The notes beneath the pieces are model-generated. The model saw only the letters and a program-made list of their open reading frames with translations, was not told the origin of the DNA and made no database searches. From Propionibacteriaceae bacterium UBA6122 (GTDB lineage: Bacteria > Actinomycetota > Actinomycetes > Propionibacteriales > Propionibacteriaceae), in contig DIVW01000005.1 in the NCBI GenBank assembly GCA_002428365.1, positions 1-52,628 on the forward strand: a stretch of DNA of 52,628 nt, in the 5' to 3' direction. Position 1 is the first letter of the stretch, and each line of letters opens with the position of its first letter. Below are positions 7,765 to 15,458 of the stretch, one piece after another. The position numbers and the translations under genes are program-made.

Positions 7765-8517
7765 GTGACCAAGAGAACGCAAGGACCAGTGGTCCGCAGC
7801 CACGACCAGGTGCAGCCCACCACCACTGACGAACGACTACTCAGCGGCGGTGGAGACGGCGCCTGGGTGCACTCTGACCCGTGGCGGGTGTTGCGAATCC
7901 AGGCCGAGTTCGTTGAAGGTTTCGGCACCCTGTCTGAGCTCGGGCCCGGCATCGGGGTGTTCGGTTCGGCGCGAACCAAACGCGATTCGGCGATGTATGC
8001 CGCAGCGGAACGGATCGGCGCCGGGCTGGCCAAGGCCGGTTTTGCCACCCTCACCGGCGGTGGCCCAGGCATCATGGAGGCGGCCAACAAAGGTGCGCTG
8101 GAGGCCGGTGGGATCTCGGTCGGACTTGGCATCGAGTTGCCGTTCGAGCAGTCGCTGAACGAGTACGTCTCCTTGGGCATCAACTTCCGCTATTTCTTCG
8201 CCCGCAAGGTGATGTTCTTGAAGTACTCCAACGGGTTCGTGGTGATGCCGGGCGGCTTCGGCACCTTCGATGAAGCCTTTGAGGCGCTCACCCTGGTGCA
8301 GACCCGCAAGGTGAGGTCTTTCCCGATCGTCCTCTTTGGGCAGGACTTCTGGGCGCCGCTGCTGGACTGGATGGACCAACATGTGATGGCTGGTGGCTAC
8401 ATTTCAGAAATAGATCGCCGACTGATCCAGCTCACTGACGATCCGGACGAGGCCGTCGCGATGGTCACCTCGTCCCATCCGCCCGAGGCGGCCGTGCGGG
8501 TCACGAACGGGGATTGA
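7765..8517 (+). CDS. LOG family protein (TIGR00730), nucleoside 5'-monophosphate phosphoribohydrolase type
   Basis: A Rossmann-like protein of 250 residues. It has GVFGSARTKRDS, the loop GGGPGIMEAANKGA and the signature MPGGFGTFDEAFEALT, the PGGxGTxxE motif of the lysine-decarboxylase-like/LOG family. LOG enzymes release free base from cytokinin riboside monophosphates; bacterial members can have the same activity or act on other nucleotides. The GTG at 7765 is used because the conserved N-terminus (TKRTQGPVV) begins there. Its place between dapE and DUF3117 matches Rv1205 in M. tuberculosis (from memory). Confidence 0.88.
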   Translation: MTKRTQGPVVRSHDQVQPTTTDERLLSGGGDGAWVHSDPWRVLRIQAEFVEGFGTLSELGPGIGVFGSARTKRDSAMYAAAERIGAGLAKAGFATLTGGGPGIMEAANKGALEAGGISVGLGIELPFEQSLNEYVSLGINFRYFFARKVMFLKYSNGFVVMPGGFGTFDEAFEALTLVQTRKVRSFPIVLFGQDFWAPLLDWMDQHVMAGGYISEIDRRLIQLTDDPDEAVAMVTSSHPPEAAVRVTNGD

Positions 8518-8522
8518 CCGGG

Positions 8523-8528
8523 TAGAGT
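8523..8528 (+). promoter_or_regulatory. -10 element of DivIVA-like gene (leaderless type)
   Basis: TAGAGT, 7 nt before ATG 8536. It favours that ATG over the GTG at 8530. Confidence 0.5.
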
Positions 8529-8535
8529 TGTGGCC

Positions 8536-8820
8536 ATGGAATGGGCAATCTCGATGCTGGCTGTGGTCGTTCTCGGCTTCGCTGCAGTGGCCTCCACCGG
8601 ACGGCTTGGCGAGATGCCCGGCACGGTCACTGACACCCCGCAACCGCATGTTCCCGACGGTGTCCTGATTGGTGATGACCTTCGCGGGCTTCGGTTCGCG
8701 GTGGTGGCCCGGGGCTATTCCATGCAACAGGTCGATGAACTGATCGATCGGTTGGCGACTCAGTTGGACGATAGTGCGGCACCGCCGTCACCGGCGGAAA
8801 CCTGGACCTATGTCGACTGA
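8536..8820 (+). CDS. Small membrane protein with DivIVA-type motif
   Basis: This 94-residue protein has an N-terminal membrane segment (ISMLAVVVLGFAAVAST). The DivIVA-like signature follows: LRGLRFAVVARGYSMQQVDE, then LIDRLATQL. The F..(V/A)..RGY...QVD..L pattern is the DivIVA N-terminal domain, which binds curved membrane in cell division and polar growth proteins. The coiled coil of full DivIVA is absent. It starts 18 bp after the LOG stop but has its own TAGAGT -10. A similar small gene lies in the same position in mycobacteria (from memory). Confidence 0.78.
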   Translation: MEWAISMLAVVVLGFAAVASTGRLGEMPGTVTDTPQPHVPDGVLIGDDLRGLRFAVVARGYSMQQVDELIDRLATQLDDSAAPPSPAETWTYVD

Positions 8821-8907
8821 TCGGTGAACCCCGTGCGCCGAGTGTCGGCGAGGGGTGGAATAATAGATCCAGTTGGAACCGTAACCAGCCAAGAACAGAG
8901 GGATGCG

Positions 8908-9078
8908 ATGGCAGCGATGAAACCGCGAACCGGCGATGGGCCCATCGAGGTGGCCAAGGAAGGTCGTGTGATCGCGATGCGCATTCCGGCTGAGGGTGGT
9001 GGACGGCTCGTGATCGAGATGAACGCCAGCGAAGCCGCTGAGCTGAAAGCCGCGCTCGAAGGCGTCGTCGTCGCCTGA
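8908..9078 (+). CDS. DUF3117 protein
   Basis: A 56-residue protein, MAAMKPRTGDGPIEVAKEGR at its start and VIEMNASEAAELKAAL near the end, which matches the small actinobacterial DUF3117 family in length and sequence. Its function is not established. The ATG at 8908 is chosen because the family starts there and AGAGGG lies just upstream; the open extension to 8824 is not conserved-looking. It lies directly upstream of a strong bidirectional terminator and convergent with glgA, as Rv1211 lies beside glgM in M. tuberculosis (from memory). Confidence 0.9.
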   Translation: MAAMKPRTGDGPIEVAKEGRVIAMRIPAEGGGRLVIEMNASEAAELKAALEGVVVA

Positions 9079-9096
9079 TTCCAGACTTCCTACACC

Positions 9097-9125
9097 AATG
9101 GTCCCGGGGAATCCCCGGGACCATT
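9097..9125. terminator. Bidirectional terminator hairpin (DUF3117 / glgA)
   Basis: A perfect 13-bp stem (AATGGTCCCGGGG with its complement) and a 3-nt AAT loop, between two convergent genes. Each strand ends in a short T-containing stretch. Confidence 0.85.
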
Positions 9126-9171
9126 TGCATGTAGACGCCGATCACACCAGCGCCGCCAATGGCGACTCAAC

Positions 9172-10368
9172 TCAACGCGAGTGGTGGATCTTGATCGCTT
9201 GGTCATAGACCGCCACAGTTTCGCGGGCGATCTTCTCCCAGGAGAACTCCTCGATGCAGCGGCGGCGTCCAGCCAGACCGTAGGTCTTGGCCACGGACGG
9301 GTCCCGGGTGAGCCGGTTCACCTCGGCCGCGAACCGATCCTCGAAACCGGCAACGAAGGCCGGGTCGCCAGCTTGGGCGGGGTCGTAGTCGACCAGGGTG
9401 CCGGTCTCGCCGTCCACCACAACTTCGGGAATGCCGCCAACTGCGGAGGCGACCACCGCGGTCTCGCAGGCCATCGCTTCCAGGTTCACGATGCCCAGCG
9501 GCTCATAGACCGAGGGGCAAGCGAACACCGTGGCGTGGGTGAGCACCTGACGCACCGAGGCTCGGGGCAGCATCTCCTGAACCCATTTGACGTTGCCGGA
9601 ACGCACCTGGCTCAGCTCGTTGAAAGCCGCGTCGAACTCGGCGGCAATCTCGGGGGTGTCCGGGGAGCCGGCCAGTAGCACCAGTTGGGTGTCCGGGTCG
9701 AACTGCTTGGCTGCCCGCACCAAATGCACCAGACCCTTCTGCCGGGTGATCCGACCGACGAAAACCACCAACGGCCGATCCCGATCAATGCCGAGGCCGT
9801 CGACCACGTCGGTGGCGTGGTCGGGGCGGAACTCGTCGGGGTCGATCCCGTTCTTGACTACGAACACCCGGGACGGATCAAGGTCGGTGTAGGAATCCAG
9901 CACGTCGCGGCGCATGCCTTCGCTGACCGAGATCACTGCCGCAGCGTCCAGGAAGGAGGTCTTCTCCGCCCAGGACGACACCCGGTAGCCGCCACCGAGT
10001 TGCTCGGCTTTCCAAGGGCGGTGCGGCTCCAGGGAATGCGAGGTGACCACATGCGGCACGTCCAGCAGTTTGGAGCCCACGAGGCCAGCGAAGTTGGCGT
10101 ACCAGGTGTGGGAGTGGATCACGTCCACGTCGCCGATGGCGTTGGCCATCGCCACGTCGGTGCCGAGCACGCGCAGGGCGGCATTGGCACCGGCTGGGAA
10201 GGTCTCAGGATGGGCGGTGGCGCCTTCGCGTGGCTCGCCCATGCACTGCACTTCGACACTGGTGGTGAACTTGCGCAGCTGGGGCACCAATTGGCCGACA
10301 TGGACGCCGGCACCGCCGTAGATATGCGGGGGGTATTCGCGGGTGAGGATGGAGACTCGTAGGGCCAT
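9172..10368 (-). CDS. glgA: Actinobacterial GlgA/GlgM-type alpha-glucan synthase (GT4)
   Basis: A glycosyltransferase of 398 residues. The N-terminus SILTREYPPHIYGGAGVHV is the nucleotide-sugar loop of the glycogen-synthase family. VVFVGRITRQKG and the C-terminal CPSVYEPLGIVNLEAMAC carry the E-x7-E motif of GT4 retaining enzymes. In mycobacteria the orthologous protein (GlgM) makes maltose-1-phosphate from ADP-glucose and glucose-1-phosphate, so that role is as likely as classical glycogen synthesis. It is divergent from glgC, which supplies ADP-glucose. A minus-strand CACGAT lies 6 nt before the ATG. Confidence 0.9.
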   Translation of the reverse strand: MALRVSILTREYPPHIYGGAGVHVGQLVPQLRKFTTSVEVQCMGEPREGATAHPETFPAGANAALRVLGTDVAMANAIGDVDVIHSHTWYANFAGLVGSKLLDVPHVVTSHSLEPHRPWKAEQLGGGYRVSSWAEKTSFLDAAAVISVSEGMRRDVLDSYTDLDPSRVFVVKNGIDPDEFRPDHATDVVDGLGIDRDRPLVVFVGRITRQKGLVHLVRAAKQFDPDTQLVLLAGSPDTPEIAAEFDAAFNELSQVRSGNVKWVQEMLPRASVRQVLTHATVFACPSVYEPLGIVNLEAMACETAVVASAVGGIPEVVVDGETGTLVDYDPAQAGDPAFVAGFEDRFAAEVNRLTRDPSVAKTYGLAGRRRCIEEFSWEKIARETVAVYDQAIKIHHSR

Positions 10369-10515
10369 GAACCGATCGTGTCACACCGCGAGCGAGGATC
10401 GGGTGGATTCGCTCCCAGCTAGGCAAGATACGCCCGCCTGTGTCGAAGGGTGGGACGAAGCGAAAAACCAGGCGACCAATTGGTGAGTTTGGTTGTGGCG
10501 TCCCCGACGCTGCCC

Positions 10516-10521
10516 TAGGTT
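10516..10521 (+). promoter_or_regulatory. -10 element of glgC (leaderless type)
   Basis: TAGGTT, 6 nt before the glgC ATG. Confidence 0.5.
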
Positions 10522-10527
10522 CAAGGC

Positions 10528-11754
10528 ATGACCAGTGGGCCGAACGTACTATCCATCGTCCTGGCTGGTGGCGAGGGCAAACGCCTGATGCCCCTGACCG
10601 CGGACCGCGCCAAGCCAGCCGTCCCATTTGGCGGCACCTACAGGTTGATCGACTTCGTGTTGTCGAACTTGGTCAACTCCGATCTGACCAAGATCTGCGT
10701 CCTCACCCAGTACAAGTCGCACTCCTTGGATCGCCACATTTCGCTCACCTGGCGGATGTCGGTCCTGCTAGGCAGCTACGTGACTTCGGTGCCGGCCCAG
10801 CAGCGCACCGGCAAGGGCTGGTATTCGGGCAGCGCGGACGCGATCTACCAGTCGATGAACCTCATCAACGACGAGGACCCCGATTACGTGGTGGTGTTCG
10901 GCGCCGACAACATCTACCGGATGAATGTCGAAGACATGGTCAATGCCCACATCGAATCTGGCCTGGACGCCACCATTGCTGGCATTCGGGTACCGCGGCA
11001 CGAGGCGAGCGCTTTCGGCATCATCGACGCCGGTGCCAACGGGGTGATCAAGGCCTTCCTGGAGAAGCCCGCAGACCCGCCCGGGCTGATCGACAGTCCC
11101 GATGAGTCCTTCGCGTCCATGGGCAACTACGTGTTTACCCGCAAAGCCTTCGTGGACGCGCTCAATACTGATGCCGCTGATACCAGCTCGCGCCATGACA
11201 TGGGGGGCGACATCATTCCCGCCTTCGTCAACCAGGGTCGGGCGCAGGTCTACGACTTCACTGGCAACAACGTGCCCGGGGCCACCGAGAAAGACCGCAA
11301 CTACTGGCGCGATGTCGGCACCTTGGAGGCCTACCACGCCGCCCACATGGACCTGGTTTCAGTCGAGCCCGAGTTCAACCTTTACAACCGCAAGTGGCCG
11401 ATCTGGTCCTCCCAAGCCCAGTTGCCCGGAGCCAAGTTCACCCTGCGCGGGACTGCTGAGGATTCGATCGTGCCGGCTGGCTGCATCATCTCCGGTGGCG
11501 ATGTCGACCGCTCAGTGCTCTCACCCAACGTGATGGTCGACAAGTGGGCCAAGATCGAGGAATCGGTGATCTACTCCGGCTGCCGGATTGGCCGCAACGC
11601 GGTGATCCGTCGGGCGATCCTGGACAAGAACGTGATCGTGCCGGACGGCGTCGAAATCGGCATCGATCACGATCACGACCGCGCCCGTGGCTTCCATGTG
11701 GAGAGCGGCATCACCGTCGTTGCCAAGAACGTGGCGGTCCCAGGCAACTGGTGA
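10528..11754 (+). CDS. glgC: Glucose-1-phosphate adenylyltransferase
   Basis: GlgC makes ADP-glucose from ATP and glucose-1-phosphate, the committed step of bacterial glycogen synthesis. The 408-residue protein has VLAGGEGKRLMPLTADRAKP at the N-terminus (nucleotidyltransferase loop) and PFGGTYRLIDF. It continues with GTADAIY-like GSADAIYQSMN, VVVFGADNIYRM with the metal Asp, and a C-terminal beta-helix (residues about 290-400) that carries allosteric sites in the family. It is divergent from glgA. The ATG follows a TAGGTT hexamer by 6 nt. Its 3' gap holds a cluster of family A repeats. Confidence 0.96.
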   Translation: MTSGPNVLSIVLAGGEGKRLMPLTADRAKPAVPFGGTYRLIDFVLSNLVNSDLTKICVLTQYKSHSLDRHISLTWRMSVLLGSYVTSVPAQQRTGKGWYSGSADAIYQSMNLINDEDPDYVVVFGADNIYRMNVEDMVNAHIESGLDATIAGIRVPRHEASAFGIIDAGANGVIKAFLEKPADPPGLIDSPDESFASMGNYVFTRKAFVDALNTDAADTSSRHDMGGDIIPAFVNQGRAQVYDFTGNNVPGATEKDRNYWRDVGTLEAYHAAHMDLVSVEPEFNLYNRKWPIWSSQAQLPGAKFTLRGTAEDSIVPAGCIISGGDVDRSVLSPNVMVDKWAKIEESVIYSGCRIGRNAVIRRAILDKNVIVPDGVEIGIDHDHDRARGFHVESGITVVAKNVAVPGNW

Positions 11755-11925
11755 GTCAGTTGGTGAGCTTGGCCTGCCCTGAGCTTTTCGAAGGGTCGAA
11801 GTCGACCCTTCGACAAGCTCAGGGATCTGGTGATGGGCTCAGGGATCTGAGAAATCAGTTGGCTGAGCCCGTCGAAGCCCCGCGGTTGGGTAGCCAAGTT
11901 GGCTGAGCCTGTCGAAGCCTGCTGG
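11755..11925. repeat. REP-like repeat cluster, family A (copy A2)
   Basis: Three or four modules between convergent glgC and the methyltransferase gene. 11776-11822 is a long palindrome: CCTGAGCTTTTCGAAGGGTC and GACCCTTCGACAAGCTCAGG face each other across GAAGTC. Further partial copies (GGCTGAGCCCGTCGAAG, GGCTGAGCCTGTCGAAG) end the cluster. I see no gene in this stretch. Confidence 0.75.
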
Positions 11926-11935
11926 TGCGGACCGA

Positions 11936-12595
11936 TCAGCTGCGGACGGCCACTAACAGGCCGTCGCCGATCGGCAGCAGCGTGGCGGTGAACGTGTCGC
12001 CTTCGAGCACCACGGCCAGCGCCTCGCGAATGATAAGCGGTTCGTCGTCCTCATTGCGGTCATCAGCGACCAGCCCACCCCACAGGGAATGGTGAATGGC
12101 CAACACGCCGCCGGGACGCAGCAGGCGCTCGGCCTGGGCGACGTACTCGACGAACTCCAACGGATCACCGTCGATGAAGACCAGGTCGTAGCCGCCATCG
12201 CTGAGCTTGGGTAGCACTACCAGCGGCTGGCCAGCGATCAGTCGAACTCGGCGCGAGGCAATTCCGTCAGCTGCGAGCACCTCGCGGGCCACCATTTGAT
12301 TCTCGGTCTCGGCATCGATGCTAGTCAGGACGCCGTCAGCCGCCATGCCAGCCAGCAGTGCTGCGGCCGCAACTCCGGTGCCGGTGCCGATCTCAACCAC
12401 GGCGCGAGCTGAAAGGGCCCGAGCCAACACCGTCAACGTCGAGGCAACGCCGATGCTAATCGGGTCAATATCCAGCTCATGGGCGCGCTTGCGAGCCGCG
12501 CGGCCACCTTCGGTTTCACCGACGAAACCCTCAGCGAAAGCCTGGGTATTGGTCCACAACCCGGCGCGTCCCGAATTCTTGCCTACTGGGTTCAC
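11936..12595 (-). CDS. SAM-dependent O-methyltransferase (Rv1220c-like)
   Basis: A class I methyltransferase of 219 residues in the catechol-O-methyltransferase-like family: AVVEIGTGTGVAAAALLAGM is the SAM loop, LTSIDAETE the acidic loop, YDLVFIDGDPLEFVEY the metal/substrate region and LLRPGGVLAIHH motif IV. The open frame extends to ATG 12634, but I choose GTG 12595. A minus-strand TAGGCT lies exactly 7 nt before it, and the length then fits relatives of about 215 residues. In M. tuberculosis the homolog also lies downstream of glgC, next to sigE (from memory); sigE is absent here. The substrate is unknown. Confidence 0.85.
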   Translation of the reverse strand: MNPVGKNSGRAGLWTNTQAFAEGFVGETEGGRAARKRAHELDIDPISIGVASTLTVLARALSARAVVEIGTGTGVAAAALLAGMAADGVLTSIDAETENQMVAREVLAADGIASRRVRLIAGQPLVVLPKLSDGGYDLVFIDGDPLEFVEYVAQAERLLRPGGVLAIHHSLWGGLVADDRNEDDEPLIIREALAVVLEGDTFTATLLPIGDGLLVAVRS

Positions 12596-12602
12596 GGGCC
12601 TC

Positions 12603-12608
12603 AGCCTA
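12603..12608 (-). promoter_or_regulatory. -10 element of the O-methyltransferase gene (leaderless type)
   Basis: TAGGCT on the minus strand, 7 nt before GTG 12595. It lies 10 bp from the divergent -10 at 12619. Confidence 0.5.
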
Positions 12609-12618
12609 GCCTTGCCCG

Positions 12619-12624
12619 TACCAT
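12619..12624 (+). promoter_or_regulatory. -10 element of the biotinyl protein gene (leaderless type)
   Basis: TACCAT, 8 nt before ATG 12633. Confidence 0.45.
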
Positions 12625-12632
12625 TGCGTCCC

Positions 12633-12854
12633 ATGAGTCATGTGGTTGTCGCGGAGTTGGTTGCCAACGTGTTGTCGGTCGAGGTCAAGCAGGGTCAATC
12701 AGTCGGGCCGGCCGACGCGGTTGTGGTGCTGGAATCGATGAAGATGGAAATCCCCGTGTTGGCCGAAGTGCTCGGCAAGGTGAGCGAGATTGTGGTCGCT
12801 CCCGGAGACGTGGTGCGAGACGGCGACCCGCTGGTTGTCCTGGAAACGGCCTAG
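12633..12854 (+). CDS. Single-domain biotinyl carrier protein (TB7.3-like)
   Basis: The 73-residue protein is a lone biotinyl/lipoyl domain. VVVLESMKMEIPVLAEVLG contains the biotinylation hairpin with the Lys in MKM, followed by VAPGDVVRDGDPLVVLE. Close in form to mycobacterial TB7.3 (Rv3221c), a stand-alone biotinylated protein. A role as carrier for an acyl-CoA carboxylase is possible, but no carboxylase gene is nearby. The true start is inside a much longer open frame; ATG 12633 gives exactly one domain and follows a TACCAT by 8 nt. Its TAG stop is part of the dapA -10 hexamer. Confidence 0.85.
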   Translation: MSHVVVAELVANVLSVEVKQGQSVGPADAVVVLESMKMEIPVLAEVLGKVSEIVVAPGDVVRDGDPLVVLETA

Positions 12855-12857
12855 GCT
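12852..12857 (+). promoter_or_regulatory. -10 element of dapA, overlapping the upstream stop codon
   Basis: TAGGCT, whose TAG is also the stop codon of the biotinyl gene; 7 nt (GTCGCCC) then lead to the dapA ATG. Confidence 0.5.
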
Positions 12858-12864
12858 GTCGCCC

Positions 12865-13743
12865 ATGACTGCGCCTTTTGGACGACTGATCACCGCCCAG
12901 GTCACTCCCTTCCATCCGGACGGGTCGCTGAACCTCGCTGAGGCTCGCCGGTTGGCGGCCCATCTGGTGGATGTGCAAGGGAACGATTCGTTGGTGATCA
13001 ACGGCACCACCGGTGAATCGCCAACGACCACCGATGCCGAGAAGCTGGCCTTGCTGGAGGCGGTGATCGCCGAAGTTGGTGATCGGGCGAAGATCATCGC
13101 CGGTGTGGGCACCTTCGACACCGCGCACACCAGCGAACTGGCCAAGCAGGCCGAACAAGCTGGGGCTGCCGGGTTGCTGGTCGTCACGCCGTACTACAGC
13201 CGTCCGCCGCAGGATGCCGTCGCCGATCACTTCGTCACTGTGGCTGAGGCCACCGAGTTGCCGATCATGATCTACGACATTCCGCATCGCAGTGGCATTC
13301 CGGTGGAGACCGCCACGCTGATTCAGCTCGGCGCTCACCCGAGGATCGTCGCGGTGAAGGACGCCAAGGGTCAGCCGGTCGCTTCAGCGCAGGTGATGAA
13401 GGCCACCGGCCTGGCTTACTACGCCGGTGATGACGGCATGACGCTGCCGCTGATGGCGGTCGGTGGGGTCGGCGTGGTGGGCACGTCCACCCACTTCACC
13501 GGTCAGGGCACCAAGAAGATGATCAACACCTTCCTTGCCGGGGACGTGGCTGGGGCAGCGAAGCAGAATGCTGATCTGCTGGGGGTTTTCACCGGGGTGT
13601 TCGCCACTCAGGGCTGCATGCTGGTGAAGGCCGGTCTGGCCGCTCGTGGATTCACTCCCGGCCCGGTGCGCAAGCCGCTATTGGATGCGACCGCCGAGCA
13701 GGCGGCCACCTTCGTGGCGACGCTTGAGGCGCTCGGTCTTTAG
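12865..13743 (+). CDS. dapA: 4-hydroxy-tetrahydrodipicolinate synthase
   Basis: DapA condenses pyruvate with aspartate-semialdehyde, the first step specific to lysine/diaminopimelate synthesis. The 292-residue TIM barrel shows LVINGTTGESPT (pyruvate loop), VVTPYYSRPPQ, the catalytic Tyr in IMIYDIPHRSG and the Schiff-base Lys in IVAVKDAKG (about residue 170). ATG 12865 is set by the conserved N-terminus (FGRLITAQVTPF) and by a TAGGCT -10. With dapD and dapE at 0.9-3 kb it is part of a dispersed lysine/cell-wall gene set. No dapB adjoins it. Confidence 0.94.
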   Translation: MTAPFGRLITAQVTPFHPDGSLNLAEARRLAAHLVDVQGNDSLVINGTTGESPTTTDAEKLALLEAVIAEVGDRAKIIAGVGTFDTAHTSELAKQAEQAGAAGLLVVTPYYSRPPQDAVADHFVTVAEATELPIMIYDIPHRSGIPVETATLIQLGAHPRIVAVKDAKGQPVASAQVMKATGLAYYAGDDGMTLPLMAVGGVGVVGTSTHFTGQGTKKMINTFLAGDVAGAAKQNADLLGVFTGVFATQGCMLVKAGLAARGFTPGPVRKPLLDATAEQAATFVATLEALGL

Positions 13744-13764
13744 CCGCAGGAGTCTGGGCCGTTC

Positions 13765-14124
13765 ATGATCGACATCAATGCCCCCGAGTTCATCGTCCTC
13801 GTGGTGCTTGCGGTCATCATCTTCGGCCCAGAAAAGCTGCCCGAACTGGCCCGCAAGGGCGCCCGGGTGCTCAACTACGTCCGCAACATCGCCAACGACG
13901 CCCAAGGCAAGCTTCGCCAAGAGCTCGGTACTGATCTGGGCGACCTCAACTTTTCCGATCTGAACCCGCGATCGCTGGTCACCTCCACCCTGCTCGATCC
14001 AGTGAAATCGGAGGTCGATCAAGTGCGGGCAACCGTCTCGGGCACTATGGCTGATGCCAAGGCAGAGCTGGCTACCGAGACCGAGCCGGCAGCACCCGTA
14101 CCGTTCGACCCAGAGGCCACCTGA
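13765..14124 (+). CDS. tatB: Sec-independent protein translocase subunit TatB
   Basis: This 119-residue protein has one N-terminal membrane segment (FIVLVVLAVIIFG) followed at once by the hallmark GPEKLPELARKGARVLNYV. An amphipathic helix and a charged, Pro-rich tail complete it. TatB works with TatC to recognise twin-arginine signal peptides. The length and the long tail favour TatB over TatA. GCAGGAG lies upstream of ATG 13765, so this gene, unlike many neighbours, has a normal leader. It lies between dapA and the MgtE_N protein. Confidence 0.88.
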   Translation: MIDINAPEFIVLVVLAVIIFGPEKLPELARKGARVLNYVRNIANDAQGKLRQELGTDLGDLNFSDLNPRSLVTSTLLDPVKSEVDQVRATVSGTMADAKAELATETEPAAPVPFDPEAT

Positions 14125-14179
14125 GCGCGCCAGTAGCGTTTTGGTAGGAGAGTCGGGGGAATCGGCCACCTTGAAGCGG

Positions 14180-14185
14180 TAGCCT
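14180..14185 (+). promoter_or_regulatory. -10 element of the PRC-MgtE_N-CBS gene (leaderless type)
   Basis: TAGCCT, 7 nt before GTG 14193. Confidence 0.5.
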
Positions 14186-14192
14186 CAGCGGC

Positions 14193-15458
14193 GTGAGCGC
14201 AACTTCATCGATCTTTGTTTCCAGGATCAAGGGGCTGCCCATGCTCGACCCTAACGGCGAGCAGGTGGGCAGGGTGAGAGACGTCGTCATCCAGAACAGA
14301 TCGGGTCGCCGGTCCCCGAAGGTGAAGGGTCTGGTGGTTGAGCTTTTCGCCCACCGGCGCATCTTCTTTCCGATGGAGCGGGTGCATTCGATCGACCCCA
14401 ACCAGGTGATCGTCTCCGGGCTGGTCAACACCCGTCGCTTTGAGGCCCGGGAGCGCGAAACGCTGGTGGCTGCTCAGCTGTTCGATCGGACGGTGCAGCG
14501 CGAGCAGGCTGACGCCCCGGAAACCATTTTCGATGTGGCCATTCAGCGCAGCCGGGCCCGGGATTGGGAGCTGGCCGAGGTGGCGCTGCGCCAAGTGGCG
14601 CGACGACCGTTCCAGCGTCCGCATGTGACCATCGTCGACTGGTCGGAGGTGCCAGATTTCATCGATCTGCCAGCGCCCCGCGATGCCGAGCAGCAGGCGA
14701 TGCGGCTCAGCGATCTGAAAGCCGCCGACGTGGCTCGGGAGTTGCACGATATGGATCCGGTGCTGCGCGCTGAGGTAGTGGCAGCGATGGATGACGACCG
14801 GCTGGCCGAGGCCCTGGAAGAACTGCCCGAAGACGAGCAGGTTGACGTGATCGCCTCGCTGGACACCGAGCGGGCCGCCGACGTGCTGGAGGAGATGGAT
14901 CCCGACGACGCCGCCGACCTGATCGCCGAACTGGAACCAGCACTGGCGGAAACCATTTTGGCGCGAATGGAGCCTGAGGATGCCCGCGACGTCCGGTCGT
15001 TGCTGGGCTATGGCGCGGCCACCGCCGGTGGTCTGATGAACCCAGAGCCGGTAGTTCTGGGCGCGGACGCGACCGTGGCTGACGCGCTGGCGCAGGTGCG
15101 CCAAGAGGAAGTCACCCCCGCAATGGCGGCCTTGACGTTCATCTGCCGCTCGCCGTTGGACACCCCTACCGGGCGCTATTTGGGGGCAGTGAACATTCAG
15201 CGCCTGCTGCGCGAACCGCCCTCGGCGCTGGTGGCCGGTCTGATCGACCCAAACATCGTTCCGCTCACCCCCCAGAGCAACATCGCTCAGGTGAGCCGCT
15301 ATTTCGCAACCTACGACATGGTCTGCGCACCAGTGGTCGACGCTGATCGGCGGCTGCTGGGCGCGGTGACCGTTGACGACGTCCTGGACCACATCCTGCC
15401 CAGCGACTGGCGTGGGGTTCAGCTCGATCGGATCGAGACGGAGGTGACTGATGGCTGA
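14193..15458 (+). CDS. PRC-barrel / MgtE N-terminal / CBS domain protein without membrane part
   Basis: A soluble protein of 421 residues with three regions. Residues about 5-75 are PRC-barrel-like (LPMLDPNGEQVGRVRDVVI). Residues about 170-275 are an MgtE intracellular N domain with acidic helical repeats (ALEELPEDEQVDVIASL, VLEEMDPDDAADLIAEL). Residues about 285-410 are paired CBS domains (LMNPEPVVLGADATVADAL ... LLGAVTVDDVLDHIL). In MgtE magnesium channels the N and CBS domains are the Mg2+ sensor; here the channel is missing. The stop overlaps the DUF1003 gene start by 8 bp, so the two are translated together. A Mg2+ sensing role is inferred. Confidence 0.85.
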   Translation: MSATSSIFVSRIKGLPMLDPNGEQVGRVRDVVIQNRSGRRSPKVKGLVVELFAHRRIFFPMERVHSIDPNQVIVSGLVNTRRFEARERETLVAAQLFDRTVQREQADAPETIFDVAIQRSRARDWELAEVALRQVARRPFQRPHVTIVDWSEVPDFIDLPAPRDAEQQAMRLSDLKAADVARELHDMDPVLRAEVVAAMDDDRLAEALEELPEDEQVDVIASLDTERAADVLEEMDPDDAADLIAELEPALAETILARMEPEDARDVRSLLGYGAATAGGLMNPEPVVLGADATVADALAQVRQEEVTPAMAALTFICRSPLDTPTGRYLGAVNIQRLLREPPSALVAGLIDPNIVPLTPQSNIAQVSRYFATYDMVCAPVVDADRRLLGAVTVDDVLDHILPSDWRGVQLDRIETEVTDG

